Origin: CALCKW01 sp033852095
Lineage (GTDB): Bacteria > Pseudomonadota > Gammaproteobacteria > CALCKW01
Length of the DNA: 64,000 bases
Direction: 5' to 3'
Assembly: GCA_033852095.1 (NCBI GenBank)
Contig: JAWSVD010000045.1
Coordinates: 12,598-76,597, forward strand
Positions 24,397-33,778 of the stretch are shown here, piece by piece (the first letter of the stretch is position 1; the number at the start of each line of letters is the position of its first letter). Below the pieces are notes generated by a model that searched no databases, was not told the DNA's origin, and worked only from the letters and a program-made list of their open reading frames with translations. The translations under genes and the position numbers were made by a program.

Positions 24397-25947
24397 TTAA
24401 GACTGCTTGAAAGCGCCCACCGCCTCCAGCAGCAGCTCCGATTCGCCGCGCAGGTTTTTCGTTGCTGCAGCGCATTGGGCGACCAGCTCGGTGTTTTGTT
24501 GGGTGGCGGCGTCAATTTTACCGACCTTTTCGCCCATCTCATGCACACCGGAACTCTGGTTGGCGTTGCTGCTGTTGATGTCAGCGATGATGTTCGTGAC
24601 TTCTTCCACAGCACCGAGCACCTCCCCCATTGTCTCTCGTGCCTGATCAGCGAGCTTGGTGCCGGCGGTCACGCGTTCGACACTGGTGCTGATGAGTTTG
24701 TTGATCTGTTCTGCAGCTTCGGCACTGCGCTTAGCTAGTGAGCGGACTTCTGTGGCCACAACCGCAAAGCCGCGGCCCTGCTCTCCGGCTCTCGCGGCCT
24801 CTACAGCGGCATTCAAAGCCAGTAAATTCGTCTGGAAGGCTATGCTGTCGATAACGCTCGTTATCTCTGTGATTTGTGAGGAGCTCTCGCTGATTTCGTT
24901 CATTGTACTCACCACTTGGCTCACGACACCGCTGCTTTTACTGGCAACTTTGGAGGCCTGTACCGCAAGCGTATTCGCTCGGTCGGTGTTTGCTGAGCTG
25001 TTTCCTACCGCTTCGTCCAGTGCTCGCATCGAGGAAGCTGTCTCGTGCAGCGATTGCGCTTGTAGTTTGGTGTGATGCGAAAGCTCGCTGTTGCCCTGCG
25101 AGATTTGTTCGCTGGCGATTCCCACGTTCTCAGCGTTGCTGCGCACCACGCCCACCAGTCTCGACAGATTCTGCTGCAAGTGGCTGATGGAACTCAGCAG
25201 GCTGTGGTTGTCTCCGGCCGGCACATTGATGGAAACGGCCAGATTGCCCTTTGCCAATTCCGACACTATTTCACTGACAACCGCCGGTTCGGCACCCAGC
25301 GGGCGCATGACGCTGCGCATGGTCCAGATACCCACGAGCCAGCTAAAAATGATTCCTGAAGCAAAGAAGATGAGCGCCCATTGAAATGCGCTTTGCGTTG
25401 ATTGATTGGCGTCTTCGTAGAAGGCCTCGCCCTTGGATTCCGCAAATTCACGAATGTTTTGCACGGGTTCTCCGACTGATTCTACCCAGGCCCCCAGGTC
25501 GTTCGTCAGAGCGCGTTGTGTTTTGCTGCGGTTTTTCTTCTTCGCCACCGCGACAACTTTGTCGCGCACAGAGGGCCACAATTGTAGCTGTTCGCTGACG
25601 GACTGGATCATACTGCTCGGGCCGAGGAATCGCTCTTGAATAATGGCCATCTCTGTCGCGATTTCATGCTCCACGGCGCCGATGTTGGCCATGATTTGAT
25701 CGCGTTCTTTTTGTTTGCGCGTGAGTGCTGCGTCCTTGAGCAAGCTCTGCATTTTTTGCAGATAGCCGTCGACGCTAAGCACCGCATTTGAAACGGCCAT
25801 GGGGTGGTGGTACATGTCACTGTTCAGCTGTTGCACCACACGCACTTGGTAGAGGGCGAACAAGCCAGCACTGACAAGTGCCACCACAATGGCCACTGTT
25901 CCAAGCCAAACGCGCGCTTTGACGCCTAGGGTACTTTGCTTCGGCAT
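24397..25947 (-). CDS. Methyl-accepting chemotaxis protein
   Basis: 516 residues. Membrane helices lie at about 11-33 and 190-212, flanking a roughly 155-residue helical periplasmic sensor. A HAMP linker (about 213-265) comes next. The signalling domain carries the conserved hairpin tip IDSIAFQTNLLALNAAVEAARAGEQGRGFAVVA. No C-terminal CheR-docking pentapeptide is present. No chemotaxis or flagellar genes are nearby, so it is an orphan receptor. The ligand is unknown. Confidence 0.93.
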   Translation of the reverse strand: MPKQSTLGVKARVWLGTVAIVVALVSAGLFALYQVRVVQQLNSDMYHHPMAVSNAVLSVDGYLQKMQSLLKDAALTRKQKERDQIMANIGAVEHEIATEMAIIQERFLGPSSMIQSVSEQLQLWPSVRDKVVAVAKKKNRSKTQRALTNDLGAWVESVGEPVQNIREFAESKGEAFYEDANQSTQSAFQWALIFFASGIIFSWLVGIWTMRSVMRPLGAEPAVVSEIVSELAKGNLAVSINVPAGDNHSLLSSISHLQQNLSRLVGVVRSNAENVGIASEQISQGNSELSHHTKLQAQSLHETASSMRALDEAVGNSSANTDRANTLAVQASKVASKSSGVVSQVVSTMNEISESSSQITEITSVIDSIAFQTNLLALNAAVEAARAGEQGRGFAVVATEVRSLAKRSAEAAEQINKLISTSVERVTAGTKLADQARETMGEVLGAVEEVTNIIADINSSNANQSSGVHEMGEKVGKIDAATQQNTELVAQCAAATKNLRGESELLLEAVGAFKQS

Positions 25948-26114
25948 TGTTTCTCTGCTTCGTATTGATGAGGGTGGTGAACAACGCAGTGTCAGGACAT
26001 CTCAAATCGACTGAGGCCAAATGGTTCACGTTGTATTTATGAGCGGCAGGTTTTCGTCTGTATTAATAGCGAGAAAATATCGCAGAGCAGTGCAGCCGCG
26101 GGGAGGAACAGTGA

Positions 26115-26759
26115 TTAGCTGGAATCGTTTGCAGGGCGAATGATAGTGGCGCCCAAATGGCCCAGTCGCTTGTAGATTGGCCCGATTTTGTGCGCTTTTG
26201 CAGTGGCGATGCCCGCTGTGATTAGGCCGACTTGGTAAGCTCGGTTCAAGGCTGATTCGGCCGTTCGCGCGACGCAGTATTCGCCGTCGAGACCGACGAT
26301 CTCAAGGCTTCCAACCTGCAGCGACGACAGCAATTTGTCCAGTTCCCCGGTTTCAAAGGCGTCTTGCACGCGCTTGCTGAGCTGGTGTGTTGGTAGGTGT
26401 GCAAACGGTTTGGCTGTCTCAATACCGGGGGAGCCGGCCAAGCCAGCGCCGGCCATGAACAGCCGCGCAACGAGGCGTGTAGAGGTTTCGGACCATTCCT
26501 GCCTTATGGCAATCACCGCGTCGCCATTTTTGTGGGCTTGAGCCGCTCTGTCCTGGACGGTTTTTAAGACGGTTTCTCTGCTGCTTTGATCGTAAAAATC
26601 AGATTCCCAAAAAACAGTTTGCAAGTTGATCAACAGCAGCGCTTTCTGTGCTCTGGGCGCAATAGCCTCAGCCGGACTGATCTGACTGATATGCCGTGCG
26701 GTTCTCGCCAGCCAGGCGAAAAAAATCATCAGAAAAGTGCACAGCAGCAACCAAATCAC
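26115..26759 (-). CDS. Membrane-anchored isochorismatase/cysteine-hydrolase-like protein
   Basis: 214 residues. An N-terminal hydrophobic helix (residues 2-17) is followed by an isochorismatase fold: ALLLINLQTVFW, VIAIRQEW, a lysine in LSKRVQDAFETGELD, and GLDGEYCVARTAESALNRAY with the nucleophile Cys. The usual catalytic Asp (IDxQ) is Asn here (INLQ), so hydrolysis may be lost or altered. The start is GTG 26759; an ATG at 26729 would remove most of the anchor. The unresolved N-run begins 22 bp upstream, so the promoter region is incomplete. Confidence 0.7.
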   Translation of the reverse strand: MIWLLLCTFLMIFFAWLARTARHISQISPAEAIAPRAQKALLLINLQTVFWESDFYDQSSRETVLKTVQDRAAQAHKNGDAVIAIRQEWSETSTRLVARLFMAGAGLAGSPGIETAKPFAHLPTHQLSKRVQDAFETGELDKLLSSLQVGSLEIVGLDGEYCVARTAESALNRAYQVGLITAGIATAKAHKIGPIYKRLGHLGATIIRPANDSS

Positions 26760-26781
26760 AAGGGATCCCCACGGAGTAGTG

Positions 26782-26789
26782 NNNNNNNN
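26782..26789. other. Run of eight unresolved bases (N)
   Basis: Eight N between GTAGTG and GTCGGG. It lies in the roughly 290-bp spacer upstream of the isochorismatase-like gene and downstream of tpx. Any element here cannot be judged. Confidence 0.95.
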
Positions 26790-26949
26790 GTCGGGGCCGC
26801 CCAGGCAGCTACTCGCCTCAATCAGCGCGAAAATCTACAGCTGCGCGCCCCGCTCAAGCCAGCACTCTCTCGCGACGGCACCTGTTATTGAACGGGCTCC
26901 TAGCCAGCCGTGCCGAGCGGTGCTGCACGGCACTTGCCATGTGTGTTTT

Positions 26950-26983
26950 TAAAACGAAACGAAAGCGTGATCCCGCTTCGTTT
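26950..26983 (-). terminator. Probable rho-independent terminator of tpx
   Basis: On the minus strand, about 70 bp after the tpx stop, ACGAAGCG pairs with CGCTTTCGT (one bulged base) and is followed by a T-rich tail, TTCGTTTT. The outer arms AAAACGAA and TTCGTTTT also pair, so it could work in both directions. Confidence 0.5.
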
Positions 26984-27050
26984 TACAGCGGCGCTGGTGG
27001 GTTAAGCAACTCACCGTCGCAATCACTGGTAATCACCCGGAGTTGGGTGT

Positions 27051-27551
27051 TTAAGCCGTGAGTGCTTTCATGGCGGCGTCGTAGTCGGGCTCGTTCGTTA
27101 CTTCTGAGACCAGCTCGCTGTGGACGACCTTGCCGGACTCATCGATTACCAGCACAGCACGGGCGTAGAGGCCGGCCAGTGGGCCATCACTCATCAAGAT
27201 GCCGTTGTCTGCGAGGCTGTGGTGGCGGAAGTCGGAACCGGTGATGGCATTGTCCACGCCTTCAGCGGCGCAAAAGCGGCCGAATGCAAATGGCAAGTCC
27301 ATGGAGGCGAAGACCAGGGCGGTGTTTTCCGCACCGCTGAGTTTGTGGCTGAATGTCTTCAGTTGCAACGCACAAACGCCGGTGTCGACGCTGGGGAAAA
27401 AATTCAGCACGACGCGCTGGCCTTTGAGGTCTGCCAGGGACACTTCGGACAGATCACTTTTGACCAGTTTAAAATCGGGAGCCGCTTGGCCTACAGCGGG
27501 AAATTCGCCCTTGGTCTGTACCGCTGAGCCCTTGAAATGAGTGATCGACAT
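27051..27551 (-). CDS. tpx: Thiol peroxidase (atypical 2-Cys peroxiredoxin)
   Basis: 166 residues, full Tpx length. The peroxidatic cysteine sits in FFPSVDTGVCALQ and the resolving cysteine in FAFGRFCAAEGV, the Tpx spacing. SDGPLAGLYARAVLVIDESGKV and ELVSEVTNEPDYDAA complete the match. It reduces hydrogen and lipid peroxides in the cytoplasm or periplasm using thioredoxin. It is monocistronic with its own terminator. Confidence 0.95.
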   Translation of the reverse strand: MSITHFKGSAVQTKGEFPAVGQAAPDFKLVKSDLSEVSLADLKGQRVVLNFFPSVDTGVCALQLKTFSHKLSGAENTALVFASMDLPFAFGRFCAAEGVDNAITGSDFRHHSLADNGILMSDGPLAGLYARAVLVIDESGKVVHSELVSEVTNEPDYDAAMKALTA

Positions 27552-27669
27552 AATGTGCTGCCTGTATTTTGTTGTAGAGGGGGGAGGCGGCTTAACTTGC
27601 GCAGAGCCTATCGCGGCCCGCTGGAACCGCCAAACCTAGAATGGGATTTAAGCAATGCCCACCACGGTA

Positions 27670-29127
27670 TCAGTTTAGCTGGGCCAGCGCAGTGGAAGTG
27701 TCACGGCGGTAACTGTCACTGAAAAAATTCACGCTGCCGTCGCGGCCCGGCGCCGCCGTGAGGTAGAGCGTGTGCACGGGCAGAGGCTTGTCCAGCGCAA
27801 GCTTCAGCGGTCTGCCGCTCGCCAGCGCTTTGTCGACGCGTGCGCGGTTCCAGCCCTGTGGCTCCAGCAACAGCGTCGCCAGCGATAAAGCGCCCTCGAC
27901 CCGGACACAGCCGTTGCTCAGTGTGCGGTTGTTCTTGGCGAAGCTTTTTTTGCCCGGGGTGTCGTGCAGGTAGACCGAGTAGTTATTGGGGAACAGAAAT
28001 TTCACTTTCCCCAGTGCATTGCGGGGGCCGGGGGCCTGCATGAGGCGCACTTTTGGGCCCTCGCCCTGCGCCGCGGCTTGCCAGTCGGTGTGTTGTAAAT
28101 CGAGTCGATTGCCGTCGGTGTCAAAAGCGCGGTAATTGAACTTCGGCAGAAAGCCTGGGTCACGCGCTGCACGCGGCAGCAAGCTGCGTTTGGCGATGCT
28201 GTCGGGCACTAGCCAGAAAGGGTTCAGCACCAGTGTTTCGATCGCGCTGCTCAGCTCTGGGGTCTGGGTGCGGGCTTTGCCGACGATAGAGCGCCCACTC
28301 CAAACGGTTTGCTGATTGCGCACAAGATGTGTGCTCGCGCCCGCGATGTTTACCCAAACATACTGCGCGCGTGCGCCGCTGGGCAGCTCTTCGGCGCGCG
28401 CGCGGCTGAGGCGTATTGCCGCGATGCGCTTGTGTGCGGGCACATTTAAGGCAAGTCTGGTTTGTTCGCCTACGCGGCTGTCTGGGTGCAGATTGTGGCG
28501 GCGTTGAAAGTGCTGCACAGCATCTGCAAGCACCTGGTCAAAGTAGCTTGAGAGCGGTGTGTCAGCGGCTAGGTCATCGGTGCTCATCAGCCGTTGGCGC
28601 AGGGAGATCACCCGCGTGTCGTCTGTGCCTTGTTCTAAAAGGGGGCCAGAGTCGATACGTGGCCAACCACCGCTGGCTTCGATGTTCATGTAGCGAATCT
28701 GCGCGGTTTTTAAGCCCGCCGCAACAGGGTTGGGGCTGTGCCACGCGCTGTAGTAGGTGGCAAATTGCTCGCTGCGCAGGGCGTACTCTAGCTTGTGTTC
28801 CTCCGCCTTGCTCTGCCACAGTGCGGCGTTGCCGCTCAGCTTAGCCAGGTGCGCTTTCAACACCGCTGTGGTGGCGCGCTGCAAGTGCGGGCTGTCAGGG
28901 ATTTGCTGCCAGCGCTGCACCAATTGATGTGCGGGTGGACTGCCGAGGGTCTCGAGCACGGCAATGGCTTGTTCCGACTGCCACAAATGGCTTTCCAGGC
29001 TCTTCGCCTGTGCTTGTTGGCTGGGCAGCAGTGCGCAGCTCAAGAGGGCCGCTAGTAGGCAAGTAAGCCTACTTTTAAAGGGGCGAACTGGTGGGGTGGT
29101 GTGCAATGCCGACAAGACGTAGACCAT
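27670..29127 (-). CDS. L,D-transpeptidase, YcbB (LdtD)-like
   Basis: 485 residues from the ATG at 29127; a GTG at 29166 would add 13 residues, and neither has a clear ribosome-binding site. A signal peptide ends near PSQQAQAKS. A peptidoglycan-binding-like helical domain lies in the middle (LADAVQHFQRRHNLHPDSRVGEQTRLALN). The catalytic YkuD domain has the HDTPGKKSF histidine and the nucleophile Cys in LSNGCVRVEGAL. The enzyme would form 3-3 crosslinks in the periplasm, or attach proteins to peptidoglycan. The layout matches LdtD, though it is shorter than the 615-residue E. coli protein. Confidence 0.88.
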   Translation of the reverse strand: MVYVLSALHTTPPVRPFKSRLTCLLAALLSCALLPSQQAQAKSLESHLWQSEQAIAVLETLGSPPAHQLVQRWQQIPDSPHLQRATTAVLKAHLAKLSGNAALWQSKAEEHKLEYALRSEQFATYYSAWHSPNPVAAGLKTAQIRYMNIEASGGWPRIDSGPLLEQGTDDTRVISLRQRLMSTDDLAADTPLSSYFDQVLADAVQHFQRRHNLHPDSRVGEQTRLALNVPAHKRIAAIRLSRARAEELPSGARAQYVWVNIAGASTHLVRNQQTVWSGRSIVGKARTQTPELSSAIETLVLNPFWLVPDSIAKRSLLPRAARDPGFLPKFNYRAFDTDGNRLDLQHTDWQAAAQGEGPKVRLMQAPGPRNALGKVKFLFPNNYSVYLHDTPGKKSFAKNNRTLSNGCVRVEGALSLATLLLEPQGWNRARVDKALASGRPLKLALDKPLPVHTLYLTAAPGRDGSVNFFSDSYRRDTSTALAQLN

Positions 29128-29293
29128 ATCTGTAAGAATATCGTTACAGAATGACAGCTGCTGCACGAATAGTGAAGCTTGGCGTGGGCGGTGCGGGCAG
29201 GTCTGTCGCCCGAGATCGCCCTTTCTGTGTCGATAAAAGCTAGAATGTGTCGATTATTTCCATCAAATCAAGCACAAAGGCAGCAGTTCGCAT

Positions 29294-30307
29294 ATGGCCA
29301 GCAAGCGATTTCTCACCGGTATCACCACCAGCGGCACGCCGCACTTGGGCAATTATGTGGGTGCTATTCGCCCGGCGATCGAAGCGTCTCAGCGCGATGA
29401 CACCGAGAACTTTTATTTTCTCGCCGACTACCACGCGCTGATCAAATGCCACGACCCGGAGCAGGTGGCCAAATCGAGGCTTGATATAGCGGCCACCTGG
29501 TTGGCGATGGGCTTGGACCCTGAGCGCGCGGTCTTTTACCGGCAGTCCGATATTCCCGAGATCATGGAGCTGAGCTGGATGCTCACCTGCATGACCGCCA
29601 AGGGCTTGATGAACCGTGCCCACGCTTATAAGGCGGTGGTGCAGGAGAACGTGGATTCGGGCGCGGCGGACGATGATAAGGGCATCACCATGGGGTTGTT
29701 CAGCTACCCGGTTTTGATGGCCGCTGACATCTTGATGTTCAAAGCCACGCATGTGCCGGTTGGCCGCGATCAAATACAGCACTTGGAAATGACCCGTGAT
29801 ATCGCCCAGCGCTTCAACCACCACTACAAGGAGCTGTTGGTCTTGCCCGAGGTGGTGGTGAGTGAGGATGACGCGGTGCTGACTGGCTTAGATGGCCGCA
29901 AAATGAGCAAGAGCTACGGCAATACAATTCCCTTGTTTGAGCCGAGCAAAAAGTTGCGCAAACTGGTGATGAAAATTGTCACCAACTCGCAGCAACCGGG
30001 CGAGCCAAAGGACACCGCGGGCAGCACTCTGTTTGAAATCTACCGCGCTTTTTCCAGCGCCGAAGAGACAGCGGCGATGGCGCAGGCCTTCGCCGATGGC
30101 ATTGCCTGGGGCGAGGCGAAACAGCAGTTGTTTGAAAAACTGGAGACGACCCTGGCCGAGCCGCGCGAGCGCTACCTGGAGTTGATCAGCAAGCCGGGCG
30201 ACATCGAAGAGGTTATGCAAGCCGGGGCTATGCGCGCTCGGGCTTATAGTGTGCCCTTGATCGAGTCCATGCGCGAAGCGGTGGGCATCGCCAGTTTTAA
30301 GGTTTGA
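29294..30307 (+). CDS. trpS: Tryptophanyl-tRNA synthetase
   Basis: 337 residues, class I synthetase. The HIGH-like signature is TSGTPHLGNYVGAI at the start, and the KMSKS loop is GLDGRKMSKSYGN near residue 200. MGLFSYPVLMAADILMF is the tryptophan-pocket region. It charges tRNA-Trp. CTGAGCA/TGCTCAG (30333-30357) forms a hairpin after the stop, between it and the convergent hydrolase gene, without a T-run. Confidence 0.95.
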   Translation: MASKRFLTGITTSGTPHLGNYVGAIRPAIEASQRDDTENFYFLADYHALIKCHDPEQVAKSRLDIAATWLAMGLDPERAVFYRQSDIPEIMELSWMLTCMTAKGLMNRAHAYKAVVQENVDSGAADDDKGITMGLFSYPVLMAADILMFKATHVPVGRDQIQHLEMTRDIAQRFNHHYKELLVLPEVVVSEDDAVLTGLDGRKMSKSYGNTIPLFEPSKKLRKLVMKIVTNSQQPGEPKDTAGSTLFEIYRAFSSAEETAAMAQAFADGIAWGEAKQQLFEKLETTLAEPRERYLELISKPGDIEEVMQAGAMRARAYSVPLIESMREAVGIASFKV

Positions 30308-30397
30308 TTGGGCGCAGTTGTTTGATTGCGCTCTGAGCAGCAGCCGTTGTTGCTCAGGGCGGGTGTCTAAAGTGCGAGATGCTACGTTGGCCCGCCG

Positions 30398-30955
30398 TCA
30401 GTGTGTCTCCATTGCCGTGTTAATCCACGGCAGGAAACGCTCGTATCCCTGTGGATTGAAATTCGCAGACAGGCGGTTCATGAAGCCGTGCAGATAGGGC
30501 GTGTGGATCAGTTGAGTATTGAGTCTGCCGTGCAGCTTCTGCGCCAGCGCCTGCACATCAAAGCTCGGTTCTTTTAGTGGCAGGATCAGACGCGCTGTCC
30601 GCAGCGGCTGCAGGTCGATGTGGTGGCGAATTTGAGATCCATAGAAACAGAGCCCCTGTTCAATGTTTTGAATTTCTTGGTCTGCCAGTAGCTGCCAGCA
30701 GGCCGAGGCCCCCACGCTGAATCCGATCAGCTGCGTTATGTCGGGATTGTTCTGCAGGGTCGTTTTCAGATGAAGGCAGTATTTTACAAGGCCGACCTTT
30801 TCCTGAAAATACTGGTAGGCCTCCGCTTCAGTGCCAAATGCCATGCACTGCCCGCCGTAGGGATCGACCACATGCGTGTCGATCTGCAAGCGCTCGACCA
30901 GGGCATCAAGAGCGCTTGTTTGGCCAAAGATATCGCTGGCAATTAGAACGCGCAT
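30398..30955 (-). CDS. Dienelactone-hydrolase-family protein
   Basis: 185-residue small alpha/beta hydrolase. It opens VLIASDIFGQT (the DLH oxyanion region) and has DPYGGQCMAF. The nucleophile elbow GFSVGASACW carries serine where true dienelactone hydrolases have cysteine. The late histidine is in HTPYLHGFMNR. It is shorter than classic DLH (about 235) and probably acts as a general esterase. It is divergent from the asparaginase gene, 105 bp apart. The substrate is unknown. Confidence 0.72.
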   Translation of the reverse strand: MRVLIASDIFGQTSALDALVERLQIDTHVVDPYGGQCMAFGTEAEAYQYFQEKVGLVKYCLHLKTTLQNNPDITQLIGFSVGASACWQLLADQEIQNIEQGLCFYGSQIRHHIDLQPLRTARLILPLKEPSFDVQALAQKLHGRLNTQLIHTPYLHGFMNRLSANFNPQGYERFLPWINTAMETH

Positions 30956-31060
30956 GCTGTTGCTTTTGGAAGCTGAGAAAGCGTTATTCTACAGCGAAAG
31001 CCGTGCTCTTAACGGCGGTTAGCTACACTTGCATCCTCAGCGCTTTAACCGGAGTTATAT

Positions 31061-32089
31061 GTGAGCAGTACTGAGCCTAACCCTGTGCTGGTTGAATTTA
31101 GCCGCGGCCCCTTGGTCGAGAGCCGTCATCGCGGTGCCGTGGCAGTGGCATTTGCGGACGGGCGGCTGAAATACGCCTGCGGAGATATTGACTCCCCGGT
31201 CTTTGCCCGCTCCGCGCTGAAGCCGCTGCAGGCCATACCGTTGCTGGAGACGGGCGCTGCGGATGCCTGTGGTGCCAGCGACGCCCAACTGGCCTTGGCC
31301 TGTGCCTCTCACAGTGGCGAGCACTGTCATCATGATCTCGCCGAGCGCTGGCTGAAGGGCCTCGGCCTAGCGGAATCCGACCTCGCCTGCGGCCCCGCCG
31401 CCCCACTGGGGGAGCGGGCGAGTGTCGCCTTTCACCGCGCGGGCAAGGCGCCGGCCAAGCTCTATCACAACTGTTCGGGCAAACACGTCGGCATGCTTGC
31501 CGTGTGCTGCCATCAGGGAGAGTCGATCCACGACTACCAAGATCACCTCCACCCCTCGCAGCAACGCTGGCTGCGGGTGCTGGGTGACATGTGTGATCTG
31601 GACGGTCGCGGCTTGCCGTGGGACTACGATGGCTGTGGTCTGACCGCGCCTGCCACGCCGCTGCGAGCGCTGGCCAAGGGGCTGGCACGATTGGCCGACC
31701 CGGTGGGCCTGATGACGGCTAGGCAGCAGGCCTGTGAACGCATTCACCACGCCATGACAACGCACCCCCAGCTGGTCGCCGGCGAGGGCCGGGCTTGCTC
31801 TCAGGTGATGCGGGCGCTGGCGGGCAAGGTGTCGGTCAAGACGGGGGCAGAGGGTGTATTTGCCGGGGTGGTGCCGAGCTTGGGCCTGGGCTTTGCGCTG
31901 AAGATGGATGACGGTGCCTCGCGTGCTGCTGAGGTGGTGCTGGGCGCTGTGCTGCAACAGCTGGGGCTGTTGGATGCTCAGAGCGCGGCAGAGCTGCAGC
32001 CGGTGTTCAGGCCGGAGCTGCGCAACTCGCGGTCACAGTGCACCGGCGCGGGTTATCCCGCTGCCACTTTTCTGGAGGATTGGGCGTGA
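31061..32089 (+). CDS. L-asparaginase, class 3 (rhizobial ReAII type)
   Basis: 342 residues from the GTG at 31061. The family is unrelated to E. coli AnsA/AnsB. Seen are the Ser-x-x-Lys pair in FARSALKPLQAIPLL, ASHSGEHCHHD, the metal-site Cys and Lys in HNCSGKHVGMLAVC, the second Cys in WDYDGCGLTAPATPL, and KTGAEGVFAGVVPSLGLG near the C-terminus. It hydrolyses asparagine to aspartate and ammonia in the cytoplasm. It is the first gene of a three-gene run: its TGA overlaps the next start (GTGA), so the neighbour is translationally coupled. Confidence 0.88.
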   Translation: MSSTEPNPVLVEFSRGPLVESRHRGAVAVAFADGRLKYACGDIDSPVFARSALKPLQAIPLLETGAADACGASDAQLALACASHSGEHCHHDLAERWLKGLGLAESDLACGPAAPLGERASVAFHRAGKAPAKLYHNCSGKHVGMLAVCCHQGESIHDYQDHLHPSQQRWLRVLGDMCDLDGRGLPWDYDGCGLTAPATPLRALAKGLARLADPVGLMTARQQACERIHHAMTTHPQLVAGEGRACSQVMRALAGKVSVKTGAEGVFAGVVPSLGLGFALKMDDGASRAAEVVLGAVLQQLGLLDAQSAAELQPVFRPELRNSRSQCTGAGYPAATFLEDWA

Positions 32090-32949
32090 CAGCTTTGCGT
32101 GCGCAGGCCGTGTGGTGTGAGTGGTCGATTGACGAGCGATTGGGGCTGTTGTCGCCTTGGCTGGCAGAGCAAAGCCCGTTGCTGCGGGATGAGCTGTGCC
32201 TGTTGCAATGCCAAGCCCCTGCTGCTGAGCAGAGCAGCATCACTGAGCTGGCGGATGGCCGGCAGCTGCACGAGGGGCACGGCCCCGTGGGTCTGGTGGT
32301 CATTTCCACAGAGCGTCAGCGTGGCAGTGCAGCGGCCCTGGCGCACATCATCTGGGCTTGCGCGTTGGGCAATGCGGTGCACTACAGCAGTGATGACGCA
32401 GAGCTTATGACGAGCGTGGCTGCTTTGCGGGATCGACTGTCTGCTCGTGATCCCGACCTCAGCGAGCTGCTGCGGGTGAGCGAGCAGACTTCAGTCGAGC
32501 GCCACAGCTGCGTTGTTATCCCCAGTCTTGATCTGCACGTGGTGGTCGCGCCTTCGGCCGAACCATCAGAGTTGCTCGATGACCTTGCTGGGCTATCGCA
32601 AGGCGCGGTGCTGTGGGTGAACCACGCGCTGCACGTAGAGATCCAGCTGCGCCTGCCCGACATTGGGCTATTAGAGGACGCTGAAGCATTGCAGTCTAAG
32701 GCGCGCAGCGGTGTGTTTCTAGTGGCCTGTGGCTCAGTCAGGGATACCTTGCGGCGTTTGCAAGGCGACCGGCGGCGTACATCGCTCTACAGCGGAGATT
32801 GGCGGGAGGTGCAGCACAGCTGCGCCATGGCATCTGCGCGAGCTGTGCCCTTTGCTGTGAATAACTGCAGTGAGCCCTTGTTGGGTCTTGCTGAGGCCCG
32901 GTCGCTCTACCAGCGGCCCGCACAAACGGTGATCAGTCATGCAGATTAA
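32086..32949 (+). CDS. Hypothetical protein coupled to asparaginase
   Basis: 287 residues from the GTG at 32086, which overlaps the asparaginase stop and has GGAGG upstream. No signal peptide or membrane helix is seen. The sequence is a mixed alpha/beta soluble type, with LAHIIWACALGNAVHYSS and SLDLHVVVAPSAEPSELLDDLAG as ordered-looking blocks. I recognise no family or catalytic motif. Overlaps on both sides suggest a joint function with the asparaginase and the membrane protein that follows. Confidence 0.7.
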   Translation: MTALRAQAVWCEWSIDERLGLLSPWLAEQSPLLRDELCLLQCQAPAAEQSSITELADGRQLHEGHGPVGLVVISTERQRGSAAALAHIIWACALGNAVHYSSDDAELMTSVAALRDRLSARDPDLSELLRVSEQTSVERHSCVVIPSLDLHVVVAPSAEPSELLDDLAGLSQGAVLWVNHALHVEIQLRLPDIGLLEDAEALQSKARSGVFLVACGSVRDTLRRLQGDRRRTSLYSGDWREVQHSCAMASARAVPFAVNNCSEPLLGLAEARSLYQRPAQTVISHAD

Positions 32950-33778
32950 GCGGCCGTGGTTGATTGCCCTTGCGGCTGGCTTTGCGCTGTTGTTGTCCTT
33001 GCTTGCGATTTTTAAAGTAGCGGACAATCCGGGCGAGGCTTATCTAGAGCAGTCATTGCAGCGTGCTTTGATTACCTTTGCCACGGCGCGGGCGCTGAAC
33101 GGGGTTATCTCGGTGGCGCAGGGCACGCAGATCGCCCTAGAGCCCGCTGGGGTCGGTGTCAACTTCTCGCCCGGCGAGATACTCGACCCGATCAATGACC
33201 TGATCGAGCGCTTCTCTTGGGTCATGCTGGCGGCGAGCAGCTCGCTCGGCGTGCAAAAGCTGATGCTGAGCATCGGCGCCTGGTGGCCGGTCACTGTTGC
33301 GCTGATTGTCGCCTTGGGGGTGGCGGTGTGGGGGCTGTGGCAGGACGCCTGGTCACGGCCGGTGTTTAGGCTGATCGTGGGGCGCGTGCTGGTGTTTACG
33401 CTGCTGCTGCGTTTTGCCGTGCCGTTGGTCTCCCTCGGCGGTGAGCTGATCTACAGCCAGTTTCTCGCGCCCACCTACACCCAGGCCAGCGCCGAGCTGG
33501 AGGCGACCCATCAAGAGGTTGGCTCGCTCAACGAAGCCAGTGCGTCGCAGCGCGATGATGGCGCTGGTTTGCTGCGCCGCTTGGGGGATTTAGCCAGTGA
33601 GATAGGCGATTGGCGGGCCAAGCTTGAGCAATACCGCACCGTGGCGGATTCTGCTACGCGCAGCGCCTTAGATCTGATCGTTTTGTTTATCTTCCAGACG
33701 GCCGTGCTGCCGCTGTTGTTTCTGTGGTGCTTATTGGGGTGGGCCGGGGCACTGTTCAAACGACTGGCGGGGACCTAG
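32939..33778 (+). CDS. Hypothetical inner-membrane protein with periplasmic coiled region
   Basis: 279 residues, overlapping the preceding gene by 11 bp. Hydrophobic helices lie at about 7-25, 115-133, 143-165 and 240-265. A polar stretch of about 80 residues between the last two (SAELEATHQEVGSLNEASASQ) looks like a coiled coil. No family was recognised. It could anchor or regulate the asparaginase-linked partner, but that is only operon logic. Confidence 0.7.
   Translation: MQIKRPWLIALAAGFALLLSLLAIFKVADNPGEAYLEQSLQRALITFATARALNGVISVAQGTQIALEPAGVGVNFSPGEILDPINDLIERFSWVMLAASSSLGVQKLMLSIGAWWPVTVALIVALGVAVWGLWQDAWSRPVFRLIVGRVLVFTLLLRFAVPLVSLGGELIYSQFLAPTYTQASAELEATHQEVGSLNEASASQRDDGAGLLRRLGDLASEIGDWRAKLEQYRTVADSATRSALDLIVLFIFQTAVLPLLFLWCLLGWAGALFKRLAGT

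Noticed and set aside
26777..26790. TAGTG before the first N-run could be the start of a second copy of the MITE-like end (TAGTGCTCTGACAG), since exactly eight bases are missing
   Set aside because: Only five known bases match, the sequence after the N differs, and no right-hand end is found; most likely coincidence.
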